A stretch of 64,000 nt of DNA from Pyricularia pennisetigena (Eukaryota; Ascomycota; Sordariomycetes; Magnaporthales; Pyriculariaceae). The notes under the pieces were generated by a model. The model saw only the letters and a program-made list of their open reading frames with translations. It did no database searches and was not told the origin of the DNA. Each line of letters starts with the position of its first letter. Position 1 is the stretch's first letter. Where the stretch lies: contig NW_021940930.1 of assembly GCF_004337985.1 (NCBI RefSeq), positions 54,789-118,788 on the forward strand. The letters are read 5' to 3'. Positions 21,387-31,730 of the stretch are shown here, in pieces. The translations under genes and the position numbers were made by a program.

Positions 21387-22827
21387 TCAGTCGCCATTTC
21401 CCAGTAGGATACCCCGCAGCAAATCTTCATTCTTCCATTTCTCGAGGGCTTCGCATTTCCACTGTTCCCACCCCTCATAGTGTAAATCGAAAACCCGTTG
21501 AAGTCCCATGAAGAGGTCCGTACCAGTCTTCTGGTCCGAAAAAGCGTCGTCGGGCCCAAGAGCGAAGAGGAATCTCTGGACTTTTCTGCTTTCGATGATA
21601 CAAGTAGCAAGATCTTCACGGCCCCGCTCTCGGAAAATGCCAGCGAGCCGCATCTCATCGGCCGCCAGTTCGTTGGACCCTTCGTAAAACTTATTTACCG
21701 GCCACATCATGGACGGAGAGCAGAATGCCTCGGCTTTGGAGACTGTCTGGGTCCATTCCCAATCTATAACACCAATGATGTTGAATGAGTCGTCGACCAT
21801 GATGTGGTCTCCTTTGTCGTCCGGATGTTTGAGGAAAAACTGGCTCTCTGATGCATCGTTTCCCCAGACGTTTCCAATAATATCTAGGCGGAAACGGTGC
21901 ACAAGGTAGGCATCCAACGAGCTGCGGGCGTTGATTTCGCCGCTTGCTATCATTGCGAGGTACGATTCAATGATAGAACGCGACCCCTTTGCTGACGACG
22001 AAAAAGGACCAATTGGGCCTTCACCGCCACTTTCGAACGTCGATGGCTGTGCAAGACCTTGCACTTGGAATTGTGGAATATCTTCGTTCAAAAATATGAG
22101 AGATCCCATACTGTTGAAAGGATGTTTTTCAATTTCGATGAAGATGTCCACCAGCTGTTGCATGACATGTTCTTTTTGGGCATGAGTCACCGTCGATTGC
22201 CAGTCGAGTGGCTTTCCTTCCAACTTTTCCATCAAAATGTAGCTAGTTCCAAGAGGATTCCCCGGGTCGGACTCGCAGCCCCAGTCGAAGATGGCAGGTG
22301 TGGGGATGGTGGTGTGCTGGTAGAGGTAAGCCATGGTAGCGGCCTCGCTGCGCAAGATGTAGTCCCTGACCTCCTGCGGGGGTGATGATGTTCTTGAGAG
22401 ACGGAAGCGCGCGAGCCATTTCATGCCATCTTGGAATACGATCTCGGCGTGGCAGTTTTGGCCCCCCATCATGGCCATCAGGCTCTTGCGTGACAGGTCG
22501 ACGCTACAAGGGATACCTCCCCTGAGCGTTGACGCGCGGGAACACAATTTGACATCGTCTATACGACTACGGAGTTCATCTATGTGCCGGGCTTCCGTTG
22601 CTGAATACTGGGCCGAATAGGAACCCCAGTCCCGCTGAAATGACGAACGTGAATTGCGAGCCCATGGCTGATCTAGCGGGGATTTGACTGACCTTAGGAT
22701 CCGGACAATTGTGCCATTGTTCTTGAAGGTGAGTGCGACAAAGGTGTTTGTCACACAGCAAACAGTCGCCGTCTCTTTGCACCGCAGGGCGCTGGCAGGC
22801 TTGCCACTGACATAACCAAAGCGGCAT
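21387..22827 (-). CDS. APH/choline-kinase-like protein with N-terminal zinc finger, two exons (460 aa)
   Basis: Exon 1 (22827-22693) encodes a compact Cys/His cluster (CQWQACQRPAVQRDGDCLLC, then DKHLCRTHLQEQWHNC) resembling an AN1-type finger. A 58-bp intron (22635-22692, GTCAGT donor, cag acceptor) joins in phase 0 to exon 2. The kinase-like fold shows the N-lobe (AEIVFQDGMKWLARFRL), the hinge-like YILMEKLEGKPL, and the magnesium-binding IIGVIDWEWTQTV. At the usual catalytic-loop position the visible segment is LKHPDDKGDHIMVDD. The architecture is widespread in moulds as 'phosphotransferase enzyme family' proteins of unknown substrate. The start was chosen at MPLWLCQW because the finger begins there; an in-frame ATG lies 72 bp upstream. 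Confidence 0.8.
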
Positions 22828-24235
22828 TTGTAAGAGATGGGGGTTGTAGTGGATTTTAACAGAAAATAGAGTTGACGCAGAGGAGGAAAGAGGAAGCATG
22901 AATCAAGAAAAGTGGATTTTTGTGTGTGAGGGTGAGCAAGGATACCCGACTTAGGTCACGTGCTGCATGTACTCCTCAGCTGACTAAGAAAACGCTGGGT
23001 TGCATGCTCAGCGGCGGATGAGGCCCTGGACCAAGTCTTTCCCCTTTAGTCCCTGCGCCTCCTGCCATGTCTCTTGCAGGTGTCAACCAGACACACAATC
23101 TTGCCAGCAAAAACTGTCCTTCGAACGTAAGCCATTTTGGCTTATCTAAAGTCTTGTGACCACATGGCTCTGTCACGGCCAAAGTGCCTTCCAGGCTAGG
23201 CACACGCAAGGCCACAGTAATTAACGGCAAAATAAAAGGAGTAGTGAACGACTGCCTTCAATATTTCCCATACCTGCGTTGAAGCCTAGGAATGGCTTCA
23301 TATGTTATAAAAGGAGCCCTGGCTAGTAGCTGAAGTGTGAGGAGAGACCCGGGGATGGCCTTGCCAGCTTGAACCAATGGGACAAGATCCGGTAAGATTA
23401 CACTGAAATTGGTGAGAATCCCCCTTGCCCCTTGAGGAGAAGTGAGGGGACACCGCTTCCATCGGAACTGATGCCAATGCCTTGACTTCACCGAACCCTC
23501 GGGGACGGACTATGTTCTGCCCCTTTATTGGCTCGTTTGTCCACATTAGGGGAGAGGTAGATTTCCCCCCTCTTTCCACTGTCAGTATCTCGATCTGGAG
23601 CTTCAGAAGCCCCTGGGCGGGCTGCGATAACCGTCACGCGCCTCACGCAAGGGCATCCATGGGACAATCTTCGGGTTTAATTGCTCATGGCAACGAGCTG
23701 TGGGGTCCCACTTTAGCTCAAATAATTCACAAGTACCCATATTGTTTCTGTGCACTTTTGCACCACGCAGATTCACCTCGCAGAGACCTGCGCAATTCAT
23801 CGCTGGCCTTTAATCCAGCACCGAACATGTTATTACTGCTATTTCGATATGGCAACAAACTTCCCGTCACAATGCGGAGATAGGAAAGCGAAACAGTGAC
23901 GGCGCCAGAGGGGTGGGGGATAGAAACACCTTTACATATACGCGCCTTAGGGGTCGCATGAACCGTTGAGTAGGCTGCAATCAGCACAACCCCGCCAGTA
24001 GTCTGGCCCTGAAAATGGCTCGGGAGCTCAGATTGCAAGTCAAGGTCTTCCAACCATGACCCACCTTTCGGCGTCGAGAATGAGTTTACCCCGCCGAAAC
24101 ATGCTTGCGGGGCAGCACGTTCTATAAAATAATGACGGGTAAGCCGATCGCATTGTAGCCCGGTCGTTCCCCATAGTGCATCCCCTTGCTACGCATATTC
24201 ACTACGCAACCCCACCAAACTACGTCAAACGAAAA
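22828..24235. other. Intergenic with a J-domain gene relic
   Basis: Apart from the relic at 23090-23170 no coding sequence is supported. Several medium frames on both strands overlap without motifs. Confidence 0.5.
23090..23170 (-). pseudogene. Fragment related to the J-domain gene at 56880
   Basis: The minus strand encodes DKPKWLTFEGQFLLARL, matching NKPKWLTFEQVTNAKNLLLDL of the J-domain protein; at DNA level ataagccaaaatggct and the following ttcgaa are shared. The similarity is confined to this stretch, so it is a short relic. Confidence 0.45.
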
Positions 24236-26170
24236 ATGGCTGATCCGCCCCAAGATATGGACATCACGGACCAAGATTTGCCCCAGACCGACGCTGAAGA
24301 TGCGAACGACCATTCCAAAGCACTTTGCTCCATAATCGGCATGATCGAAGTACACGGCGCCGAGCGTGCGACCTCTGTCATCTATCAGCAGCAACACAAT
24401 GAGTTCAAAAATGGAAACTTGAAGCAAGCAGTTATGATTGGGAGGTTAGGGCTGGAAGCGATGCAGAAAGTGGTCGGGAGGGAAGATCCAAGCACGCTGA
24501 CATGCCTGGCTAATCTCTCTGCGTTGCTAGCGGAGTCTACGGCGGATAGCTGGAACGAGGCGGAATTTCTAGGACTTGAAGCTTTCACTCAGAGACAACA
24601 GGTTCTAGGGCCTCACCACCGTCACACACTTCGCTCCTTGCTCAATCTTGCCGCAATTTATCGGAAACAAGCCAAGTTCGAACCAGCCGAACGACTATAT
24701 CGGCAAGCGCTTGGATATCCCCAGAGTGGTCTGACGCTTGAGTTTATGGCCGGCTTGCTGTCAACATGCAGGCATCAAGGCCGAAAAGATGAGGCTGAAA
24801 CTCTGGCCAGGCAAATATTGGAAATTAGGGAGGCGCTGTATCAGGAAGGAGATACAAAGTTGCTAGCAGCTTTGCTAGCAGCGAAATCCGATCTCGCAGG
24901 GACATTAGCTGAGCAATGTCAATACGATGAGGCGAAAGCCCTGGTTACTGTAGTCAGGGTTAAGAGACTACAGGTACTCGGGCCGAGGCATCTTGATACG
25001 CTTGCTTCCACGGCCGATTTGGGTGCCATCCTTATCTGTCAAAGCGAATGGGTTAAGGCAGAACAAGTTTTGCATCCAGTCGCGTTGATAATGGAACAAG
25101 AACTTGGCAAATATCACCAATACACACTGTCGACCAAATCGAATTTGGCCAAAGCCTTTACATACCTCGACCGATACGAAGAGGCAGAGACGCTACAACT
25201 CGAATTGCTTAACATACGGAAGCAGGCCTTAGGAGAAGAGCATCCTGATACGCTAGCCTGTCTTGCCGACTTGACGTCGACATATCTCAACCGAAGTGAA
25301 TTCGAAAAGGCAGAACAAAATCAGTTAGAATTGGTGGGATCCAGAGTTAAGGTCTTAGGTGTGAAGCATCGTGACACCCTTGTTGCTCGAGCCAATCTCC
25401 TCGAAATATATGATCGGCAAGGACGCCATTTGGAAGCAGTTCGATATGGAGAGTCGGTGGTGGAAGACATGATGGAAATTCTTGGCAAGAAGGACCAAGA
25501 AACTCTTATTGCTTGCAGCAGCTTGGCTTGGGCATACTGCCAGCTTGAACAGTACGCCAAAGCACACAACCTTAACATTAGTGTGGCAGAGAAAACAGAG
25601 AAAAAGCTGGGCCCGGATCACCCTCAAACGGTTGAAGCGAAAGCCAATCTTGCCTTTTCACATGCGCACATGGGAAACCCCGAATCTGCAAAGAAGCTTG
25701 CGCTGGAGGTTTTTGGGCGAAAGGAACTGCCGGTGAATAGCTATTCGAGGCGGATGTGGATTAACAATCTCTGCACAGTTTTAACCGATATGCAAAGTTT
25801 CGATATTGCAGAACAGCTAGGAAACAAAGTTTTATCGGGGTTCGAAAAAGCGTTTGGGCCAAACCACCGTGACACCATTGTGGCCAAGTCCAATCTCGCC
25901 TTGGTATACAAAGGTCAGGGCAAGCTCCAGCAAGCCCACACATTGGCACGAGAAGCAGCCGAAAAGAGCTCCATCCAGCTTGGCAAGAATCACCCCGTCT
26001 CGCTTATATGTACTTTCAACTTGGCTTTGATCAGCTTTGAACTTGGGGAGTGGGAAGCAGCATGTGATGTATGGCAAGATATCCTGCCAAGTATGAAGGC
26101 TAAATTGGGAGAGAAGCATCCTATTACTATTCGGTGCGGAGACTATTTAGCCAAAGCAACATTGCATTAA
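24236..26170 (+). CDS. TPR-repeat protein, kinesin-light-chain/NLR-type (644 aa)
   Basis: The start is the ATG at 24236 (MADPPQDMDITDQD). After an acidic leader the protein is almost entirely tetratricopeptide repeats of the 42-residue TPR_10/TPR_12 kind, with recurring units such as LGPHHRHTLRSLLNLA, LGEEHPDTLACLADL, LGPDHPQTVEAKANLA and LGEKHPITIRCGDYLA. Such arrays form a superhelical protein-binding surface and are the usual C-terminal sensor of fungal NLR-like STAND proteins, but no NB-ARC or effector domain precedes it. It may be a free-standing adaptor or the surviving sensor of an NLR. Intact over 644 codons. The truncated kinase 60 bp downstream is in the same orientation. Confidence 0.85.
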   Translation: MADPPQDMDITDQDLPQTDAEDANDHSKALCSIIGMIEVHGAERATSVIYQQQHNEFKNGNLKQAVMIGRLGLEAMQKVVGREDPSTLTCLANLSALLAESTADSWNEAEFLGLEAFTQRQQVLGPHHRHTLRSLLNLAAIYRKQAKFEPAERLYRQALGYPQSGLTLEFMAGLLSTCRHQGRKDEAETLARQILEIREALYQEGDTKLLAALLAAKSDLAGTLAEQCQYDEAKALVTVVRVKRLQVLGPRHLDTLASTADLGAILICQSEWVKAEQVLHPVALIMEQELGKYHQYTLSTKSNLAKAFTYLDRYEEAETLQLELLNIRKQALGEEHPDTLACLADLTSTYLNRSEFEKAEQNQLELVGSRVKVLGVKHRDTLVARANLLEIYDRQGRHLEAVRYGESVVEDMMEILGKKDQETLIACSSLAWAYCQLEQYAKAHNLNISVAEKTEKKLGPDHPQTVEAKANLAFSHAHMGNPESAKKLALEVFGRKELPVNSYSRRMWINNLCTVLTDMQSFDIAEQLGNKVLSGFEKAFGPNHRDTIVAKSNLALVYKGQGKLQQAHTLAREAAEKSSIQLGKNHPVSLICTFNLALISFELGEWEAACDVWQDILPSMKAKLGEKHPITIRCGDYLAKATLH

Positions 26171-26229
26171 GACATTTGTTCTTATGTAAGTTTTAGACTA
26201 GATGGTATGCAGGGCAGTTTTATGGATGG

Positions 26230-26784
26230 ATGAGAAATCCGGCGCACAGTCGGGCGCTATTTTATAGGCAGATGATACATATAGGCCGTTCGTGGCCCAC
26301 CCGATCTGCAGTCTACGCGAAGGCAAAGGTCTCGTATAACGGTGGTCACCAAAACATTATCAAATTTCACGGCTTACGAGTCCACCGCGGCCGCATCACG
26401 GGCATAGTGCTGAAGAAGCATGATCGGACGCTCAAACAGTGCCTGGAATCGGACCCCGCCGCCTTTGCATACCTGGACCGGGATGCCATCATAAGCGGGC
26501 TCCAGTCGGCAGTCACTTTCCTTCACAGCCTGAAGCTCGCGCACAACGATATCAGCCCGTATAACGTTATGATCGACGAAAAGAACCAGCCTGTGCTGAT
26601 TGACTTTGGGTCTTGCGGAACCTGGGGACAACATCTACAAACCTGTGGGACTAAGGGGTTTTCAGATCAAGAGTTCTGCATATCGAAACAGAGGAATGAC
26701 TTTTTATCTTTAAATGAGCTAAGGGGGTGGATGAAAAGGGAGCAGGAGAAGGTCAGGCAGATGGCCTGGGATGTAAATCACTAA
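26230..26784 (+). CDS. Protein-kinase-like C-lobe, N-terminally truncated (184 aa)
   Basis: The frame holds a hinge-type segment (GIVLKKHDRTLKQCL), the catalytic loop AHNDISPYNVMID (HxD with the Asn retained) and IDFGSC (DFG), followed by an activation-segment-like CGTKGFSDQEF. The glycine loop and ATP-binding lysine are missing, because the only upstream sequence before the TPR gene is 59 bp. HNDISPYN replaces the usual HRDLKxxN, as in a fungal kinase group often annotated simply as protein kinase. It is either a 5'-truncated gene or a degenerate remnant. Confidence 0.65.
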   Translation: MRNPAHSRALFYRQMIHIGRSWPTRSAVYAKAKVSYNGGHQNIIKFHGLRVHRGRITGIVLKKHDRTLKQCLESDPAAFAYLDRDAIISGLQSAVTFLHSLKLAHNDISPYNVMIDEKNQPVLIDFGSCGTWGQHLQTCGTKGFSDQEFCISKQRNDFLSLNELRGWMKREQEKVRQMAWDVNH

Positions 26785-27236
26785 AAGTGTCCACAGATAT
26801 GCCAAAGTTGACATTGAGCCAACTCACGGCATAGTAATCTATACTTACCTCCTCAGCTTATTTCGTTGGTATGCCCCATACTCCTTACTCCCGACTCCTT
26901 GCTGGTATACCACAACTGGGCCGAGTCGAACCGATTGAGGGCGGGGGATAGGGGGGATCAATCGGTTCGACTAGAAACGAGGTCGAAATTGATCGAAATG
27001 CGCTAAGTGCGTAGAAACCGGGGACGGCGGTTCGAATAGTGTCGTCGGTTTGTTGATGCGACGCGTGGTTGCGAGTGCATCGTCAAGGTTGGTTAAATGG
27101 GGTCAAGCCGATTTTTGACGCGATGCCACTGGCGTGAACAAAAAAATGCAGTGCAAATGCGATGGAGGAACCTCGGTGTGTAATTTACCCCACCCTTCAT
27201 TCCAGATCGGCTAGGGCTCTGCAATGCGACAGGACT
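26785..27236. other. Intergenic, with a long hairpin
   Basis: No gene was seen. The segment contains the hairpin at 26924-26972 and two further ggttcga words (26965, 27032). Confidence 0.5.
26924..26972. repeat. Perfect 15-bp inverted repeat around a G-rich loop
   Basis: agtcgaaccgattga and tcaatcggttcgact are perfect reverse complements separated by 19 bases containing runs of 3, 5 and 6 guanines. The arm sequence partly recurs at 20380-20392 (tcaatcggttcga). Confidence 0.85.
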
Positions 27237-27248
27237 AGAGCAACATCT

Positions 27249-27297
27249 GGGTCGAACCCAGCACTATGAATATACTGCGGTCTTCCAGCGATCGCCA
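27249..27297 (-). other. tRNA-like pol III promoter boxes (possible SINE relic)
   Basis: On the minus strand TGGCGATCGCTGG matches an A box and, 25 nt later, GGGTTCGACCC matches a B box. The spacing is shorter than in a canonical tRNA and the T arm does not fold with a 7-nt loop, so it is not an intact tRNA gene. A tRNA-derived SINE head is a reasonable guess. Confidence 0.3.
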
Positions 27298-27636
27298 ATT
27301 CTCCACGGTAGATCCGGTGTAAGCACCTGGAGTTCGACCACACGACGAAACAGCCTTCCAATATCCTCGGAGGATTCCGTTGTATAAAAAACCAAAAAAA
27401 AAAAGCTTTCGCATCATTTTGCCACTCTGTCTCTGGCGTAGGTATCTGCGAAAACCAGACCTGTCACTGGGTTGTTGGTGTTGTTGTAAAAAAGAGCCCC
27501 TGTCGCGAACGGTCAAATTAAAGCCAGGGTGGAAACCTTTTGCTGCAAGGAATGTGCATCCAATGGCTCCGCTCCTATCCTATGAGTCATGAACCCATGA
27601 CCTCGTCCGACTAGGACAATATGATGAAGCTGGATG

Positions 27637-27663
27637 TTTTTTTTTTTTTTTTTTTTTTTTTTT
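27637..27663 (-). repeat. T27 tract (A27 on the minus strand)
   Basis: An uninterrupted run of 27 T residues. It could be the poly(A) tail of a minus-strand retroposed sequence whose body would lie at 27664 to about 28000. Confidence 0.8.
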
Positions 27664-28690
27664 CGTACAGTGCAACCTTTTTTCGGTATTGTAGGAGACA
27701 TCGCAGTCGCAAGCCAGGCAGAAACCTTGATAGACATGAAGAGGCCCATGCAAGCAAGGCAGGAATCTACCTAACCGGCGACAAGCAAATTCGTTGTCCT
27801 GATGCGGCTTAAAGCCTTCTGACATGAGCCTGGATGCATTGTTAAAACCAACGGTTGCAACAATCAGAAAGGTCATGCAGGAGTGCAAGAAGGAGCCCTT
27901 CCCTCCGGGATTGAACATGGACGAAGGTCGAAATAGTGGATCACCATCCACCGACCCTGATTCGTTTGAATCCACCAGTATATATCCTCACGGGAGGCGA
28001 AGCATGAGACCAATCGGAAGCGATTCCTGTGTGATGGCTGCTGCAAATTAAACAAGTAAACTTGCGCAGTTGAGGTCTCGGTCTGCTGGTGCATTCTCAG
28101 CTACTCTCCCAAATTTCACGCTGTCCCAAAAATGATCGAACATGACAAACATAGCGCCAAGCAACACCGGGCAGTATGCCATGCTCGATGTAAAACTGGT
28201 ACATCTCCTGGTTGGCCACAAGTATGTCCAGGTCGTATCCTTGCGCCAATGTTAGCTCCTGGGCCGTCCCGTAGTGTTCCTTCTGCTCCTCCGAGTCAAC
28301 ACTGGATGCCCCACCAACGACGTGAAGTGGGGTACCTTCTTCGTTCAGCCCCCACTTCATCCCCGCTCAGGCGCTTTTAAGAGCCTTTACTCCTGAGCAA
28401 CCGATGCGTGACGCTGACGTACTAACTTTAACACAAAACAAATTAGCAACGATAACCATCCTTCAATTAACGACTTCACGACGTCAATTGGACGAGTGCT
28501 TTGCGCATTACAGCCTCATAGATTTACTTTACGTGCTAACATCTACCTACCGACGCGCTCTCACTCAAATCTGCGATTCGCGACGCGTTTTCCGTGCAAG
28601 ACTTGTCTTCAGCGCGACCCGACGGTCGCGATCCGACCTCCTGTCCCTCTGGAGCAACCTCCGCCATACCTCCAACACCGAGCTATCACC
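27664..28690. other. Intergenic; no gene model
   Basis: A minus-strand frame leads into the A27 tract but has no motif. The last 250 bp before 28691 are pyrimidine-rich, as in fungal promoters, and probably serve the HNH gene. Confidence 0.45.
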
Positions 28691-29994
28691 ATGGCATCTA
28701 CGGCCTTTCCAGTACTTGCGCCTCTAGAACCTCCCCGAGCCGCAAATGAGCGTCCCTTTCCAGTGCACTTCCGACACCCAGCGTATCCCGAAAACGCGCC
28801 TCCACTACTGGCTCTCTTTGCTGCAAACGGGGTTCTCGACTACGACTTGGCTCTTGTCTGCTGTTGTATCCTCGCGGCAACAAACTGGGATAAGGGATAC
28901 TTAGCTGTTAGGCAACAGGGTCTGGTGTTCAATAGAACCCAGCGCCCGTCGGACGGCCTACTGCGCGGCAGGGAATATTTCTTTTGTCTGGAGGACGCTG
29001 CTGTCTCGGGTAAGCATATTCTGGCCCATCTCCTGGTTAATTAGCTACGCCATTCGCTAATGCATCGCATCGTCAAAGAAAAATACCCTATCATACACTC
29101 TTTCCACAACTGGCGGTTCCCGCATGACAACCTGCCACCACAATGGGCACGACTCGATATACCCGAATATTTACCTCCGCCGCCTTTGAGCGGGCCTCCG
29201 GCAGTCACGGTGCGTGATGGAGGCTGTCGCATTTCGGGCTATATAGATGCGGTTGAACTGGCGCATCTGATACCGGCAAAGGAGAAAGAATGGTTTGTGT
29301 CGAATCAGATGTCAAAGTAGGTCACACCTATGGGCATTTGAACAAGACCAACATTGGTAGAACTTGGTTGACGTCATTACTTAGGTATTGTCGGTACACT
29401 ACCAGCCAGCATCGCATAATGTCGGACGACCAGAACATGCTCTTATTGCGCAGCGATCTGCACCATCTCTTTGACACGCGGCGCATTGCCTTGATCCCGA
29501 AACAGATCGATCTCGACACATCCCGGCCTCCCCAACTGCTTGTCCATGTTCTGGAGCCAAGCAACTCAGCGCAACTTGTCCCACTGTACCACAACCGCTG
29601 TTTGCAACACATCCAGGGGTTAAGCAAAGAGTTCATTTTTGCCAGGTTTGCTTGGTCCCTCTTTACTGACGAGCGCATCCCATTTGTATCATGGCCCGGT
29701 ATGTTCAATATTCTTTTATGGAACAAAATTACAAATTCGGTTGAAACGCGGGTTTGTACGAGTAAAGACGTCTCTTCGTTCTCCCAAGTATTTGACCCAT
29801 CAACAAGGTCTCAAAGCCGGAGTGTCAGCCCCAAAAAGAGACAGATGACGGATGCTTCGGAGTGGGGTGATATTCATTCAGATGGGGAAGACACCTTGGG
29901 TGACGACGGATGTTTCGGTGATTCATCTTTCGATCAGGACGAGTCGCTGAGAGGCCGGCCATTGTTCCGGAGGCCCGTGGCGCCGCTTCATTGA
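28691..29994 (+). CDS. HNH endonuclease-domain protein (PF13391 type), three exons (388 aa)
   Basis: Exons 28691-29009, 29079-29316 and 29385-29994; introns of 69 and 68 bp (GTAAGC and GTAGGT donors) restore one frame exactly, the second rebuilding QMSKYCRY. The HNH core is visible: CRISGYIDAVELAHLIPAKE (first His), DDQNMLLLRSDL (Asn) and HHLFDTRRIALIP (second His). This domain binds one metal and cleaves or nicks DNA in characterised HNH enzymes; fungal members are abundant and uncharacterised. The N terminus is Pro-rich with a VCCCILAA segment; the C terminus is acidic/Ser-rich and likely disordered. The start at 28691 sits in CACCATGG context. No partner immunity gene is adjacent. Confidence 0.85.
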
Positions 29995-30560
29995 AGTCTG
30001 CTCGACGCCGTGGATGTGAGAGGGAGGAGGGAGAGATGCTATGGCGGGCACCTGCCGAAGCCCCCCCCCCCGAACTTGGGCGTGGGACCCCGTGGCTTCA
30101 AGAAGGACTGTGCGGTCTCCTCAATGTTCAAGGGTCGATACATGGGCGGGCAAATTGGGCCGTCCAGGTTTCTCACGCTCGAGCACGTCAACCAGATCAT
30201 CGATCTGAGTCTGCTTGAGCGAGTTGAGCCCCCACCCCCACTCAAAAAAAACCTGCAGCCTTCAAGGAGAAAGCGAAGAAGCCGATCCTACAATAAGTGA
30301 AGAAGCAGCGCAAGAAGGTTGTCCACGGCGGTCGTCTGACTCCCTATCAGCTTATCCAAGCCACTGGCCGTGGAGTTGGCCTTTCCAGTCTTGAAATTCA
30401 ACTGTTGGTGCTAGCGACTCCTCCAGCAGGGAAAGAGGATTCTGGAGGCCTTTATAAATAATTTACATCTCGAAAATAATGAAACAGATGTTTCTATTGA
30501 AGCTGGTAGGCTGTGTTAGAAAAACTAACTAAACAAACCAATCAAATACAAAATTGACTA
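29995..30560. other. Intergenic with weak coding-like relic
   Basis: A plus-strand frame at 30010-30300 (GPRGFKKDCAVSSMFKGRYMGG... then RRKRRSRSYNK), followed in another frame by KKQRKKVVHGGRLTPYQLIQ, resembles the basic tail of a pogo/Fot transposase, but similarity is too weak to call. A run of ten C residues lies at 30061-30070. Confidence 0.35.
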
Positions 30561-30945
30561 ACGTGGATGTACAGTGGGTGGGCGAGGACAGTGGGTGGGC
30601 CACTTTTCGTTCTAGCATCACCCTCCCTCCAACTCCAAAACGTGTTCTCTCTACCAATAACGATGGCAATACCAAACTGTGAAGCGCAAATCAATCTTGC
30701 GATGAAGGAGCTTCGATCTAATCAAAAAAATCAGCATTAGGAAGGTGGCATTGATTTATAATGTGCCTTGATCGACGCTTCAACGCAGAATAAATGGTCG
30801 CGCTTCTTTGGCCGATTATCGGCCCAAAAGCCAAAAATTGACAGAAAGCGAAGAGGACCTGGATTCCCGAGGATTTCCGCCCCAAATCGCTAATATGGCC
30901 ACAATGGCCGACCATCTTCTCGCAGCTCGGCAGTCAGCACATTGA
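30561..30945 (+). mobile_element. pogo-like DNA transposon, left-end fragment (copy 3)
   Basis: After a TA (30559-30560) the terminus reads ACGTGGATGTACA, gtgggtgggcg, AGGACA, gtgggtgggcc, ACTTTTC. Downstream, with frameshifts and stops, comes a transposase N terminus: MAIPNCEAQINLAMKELRSN, then a helix-turn-helix-like stretch, and SEEDLDSRGFPPQIANMATM typical of CENPB/pogo DNA-binding domains. Homology ends near 30945. The element is non-functional. Confidence 0.8.
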
Positions 30946-31730
30946 AATGCACTGCCAACGAGCGGCCATAAACAGGCTTAGTGGCTGTCTCAAACCAGTC
31001 ACAAGGTGAAGTCGAAACTGTTTTCCATCCAGTTTCACCGCTGTATCCAGGCCACATGGAATTAATAGCTAGATCAAGAGCACAGCTGTTCTCGGAAAAC
31101 GACGTAAAGCACGTCGATCGGCGCTCTCTGTCGCCAAACTCTCGCTTGTAGCTATACATGATTTAAGAAATATTGAAGCACGTTCTGGTGCTTTGAGAAA
31201 GCTTTGTTAGTGTGGCATCTGTATGTCAAAGTTGTGATTGCTGTAATGCTGCCATCGCTGCTTTTCTGCGAACCTTGGCAAGCCAAGTAAAGGCAATTGC
31301 ACGGCCATTGCGAAAACATTTGCGGCAGCAGAGTTGTACGTCCTCACAACTTGAGAGTGAAAGTACTCGAATGGCGGCGGAAACAAAGATGGATAGGGCA
31401 CGGGCTGGTTCCCAGTTCCTCCGAACTCTGTCCGTGGCTTGCTGGAGTTAATTAACTGTCTTCATGCAAAGTTGGGGGCAGTCAAAAATAGAATGAGCTT
31501 CCCGTAGCTCTGATTGACTACGTTCTTGGTTACTGACATCCAGTATGGTGTGGTGATCCAAACCCATTAGTGCTTCAATGGTATCCCTGACTATGATCAA
31601 GAATTTAGCATGGTATTCTGAGCTAAGGCTAGGGAAATATAAGTTAAACAAGTTTGCAATTCATATCAATCACTATAAAAAAGGTCCAATCTGAACTTGG
31701 GAATCAAATCAGTTCAATTTCCACGCCCAG
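30946..31730. other. No confident gene
   Basis: A minus-strand frame at 30890-31159 (NSCALDLAINSMWPGYSGETGW...) has protein-like composition but overlaps the transposon fragment at its 3' end, lacks a partner exon, and is not recognised. The rest is AT-rich. Confidence 0.4.

Noticed and set aside
27249..27297. tRNA gene on the minus strand
   Set aside because: A- and B-box-like words are present, but box spacing is short and the T arm and acceptor stem do not pair.
30010..30460. Possible basic tail of a third transposase (KKQRKKVVHGG...)
   Set aside because: Too short, in two frames, beside a C10 run and without catalytic motifs.
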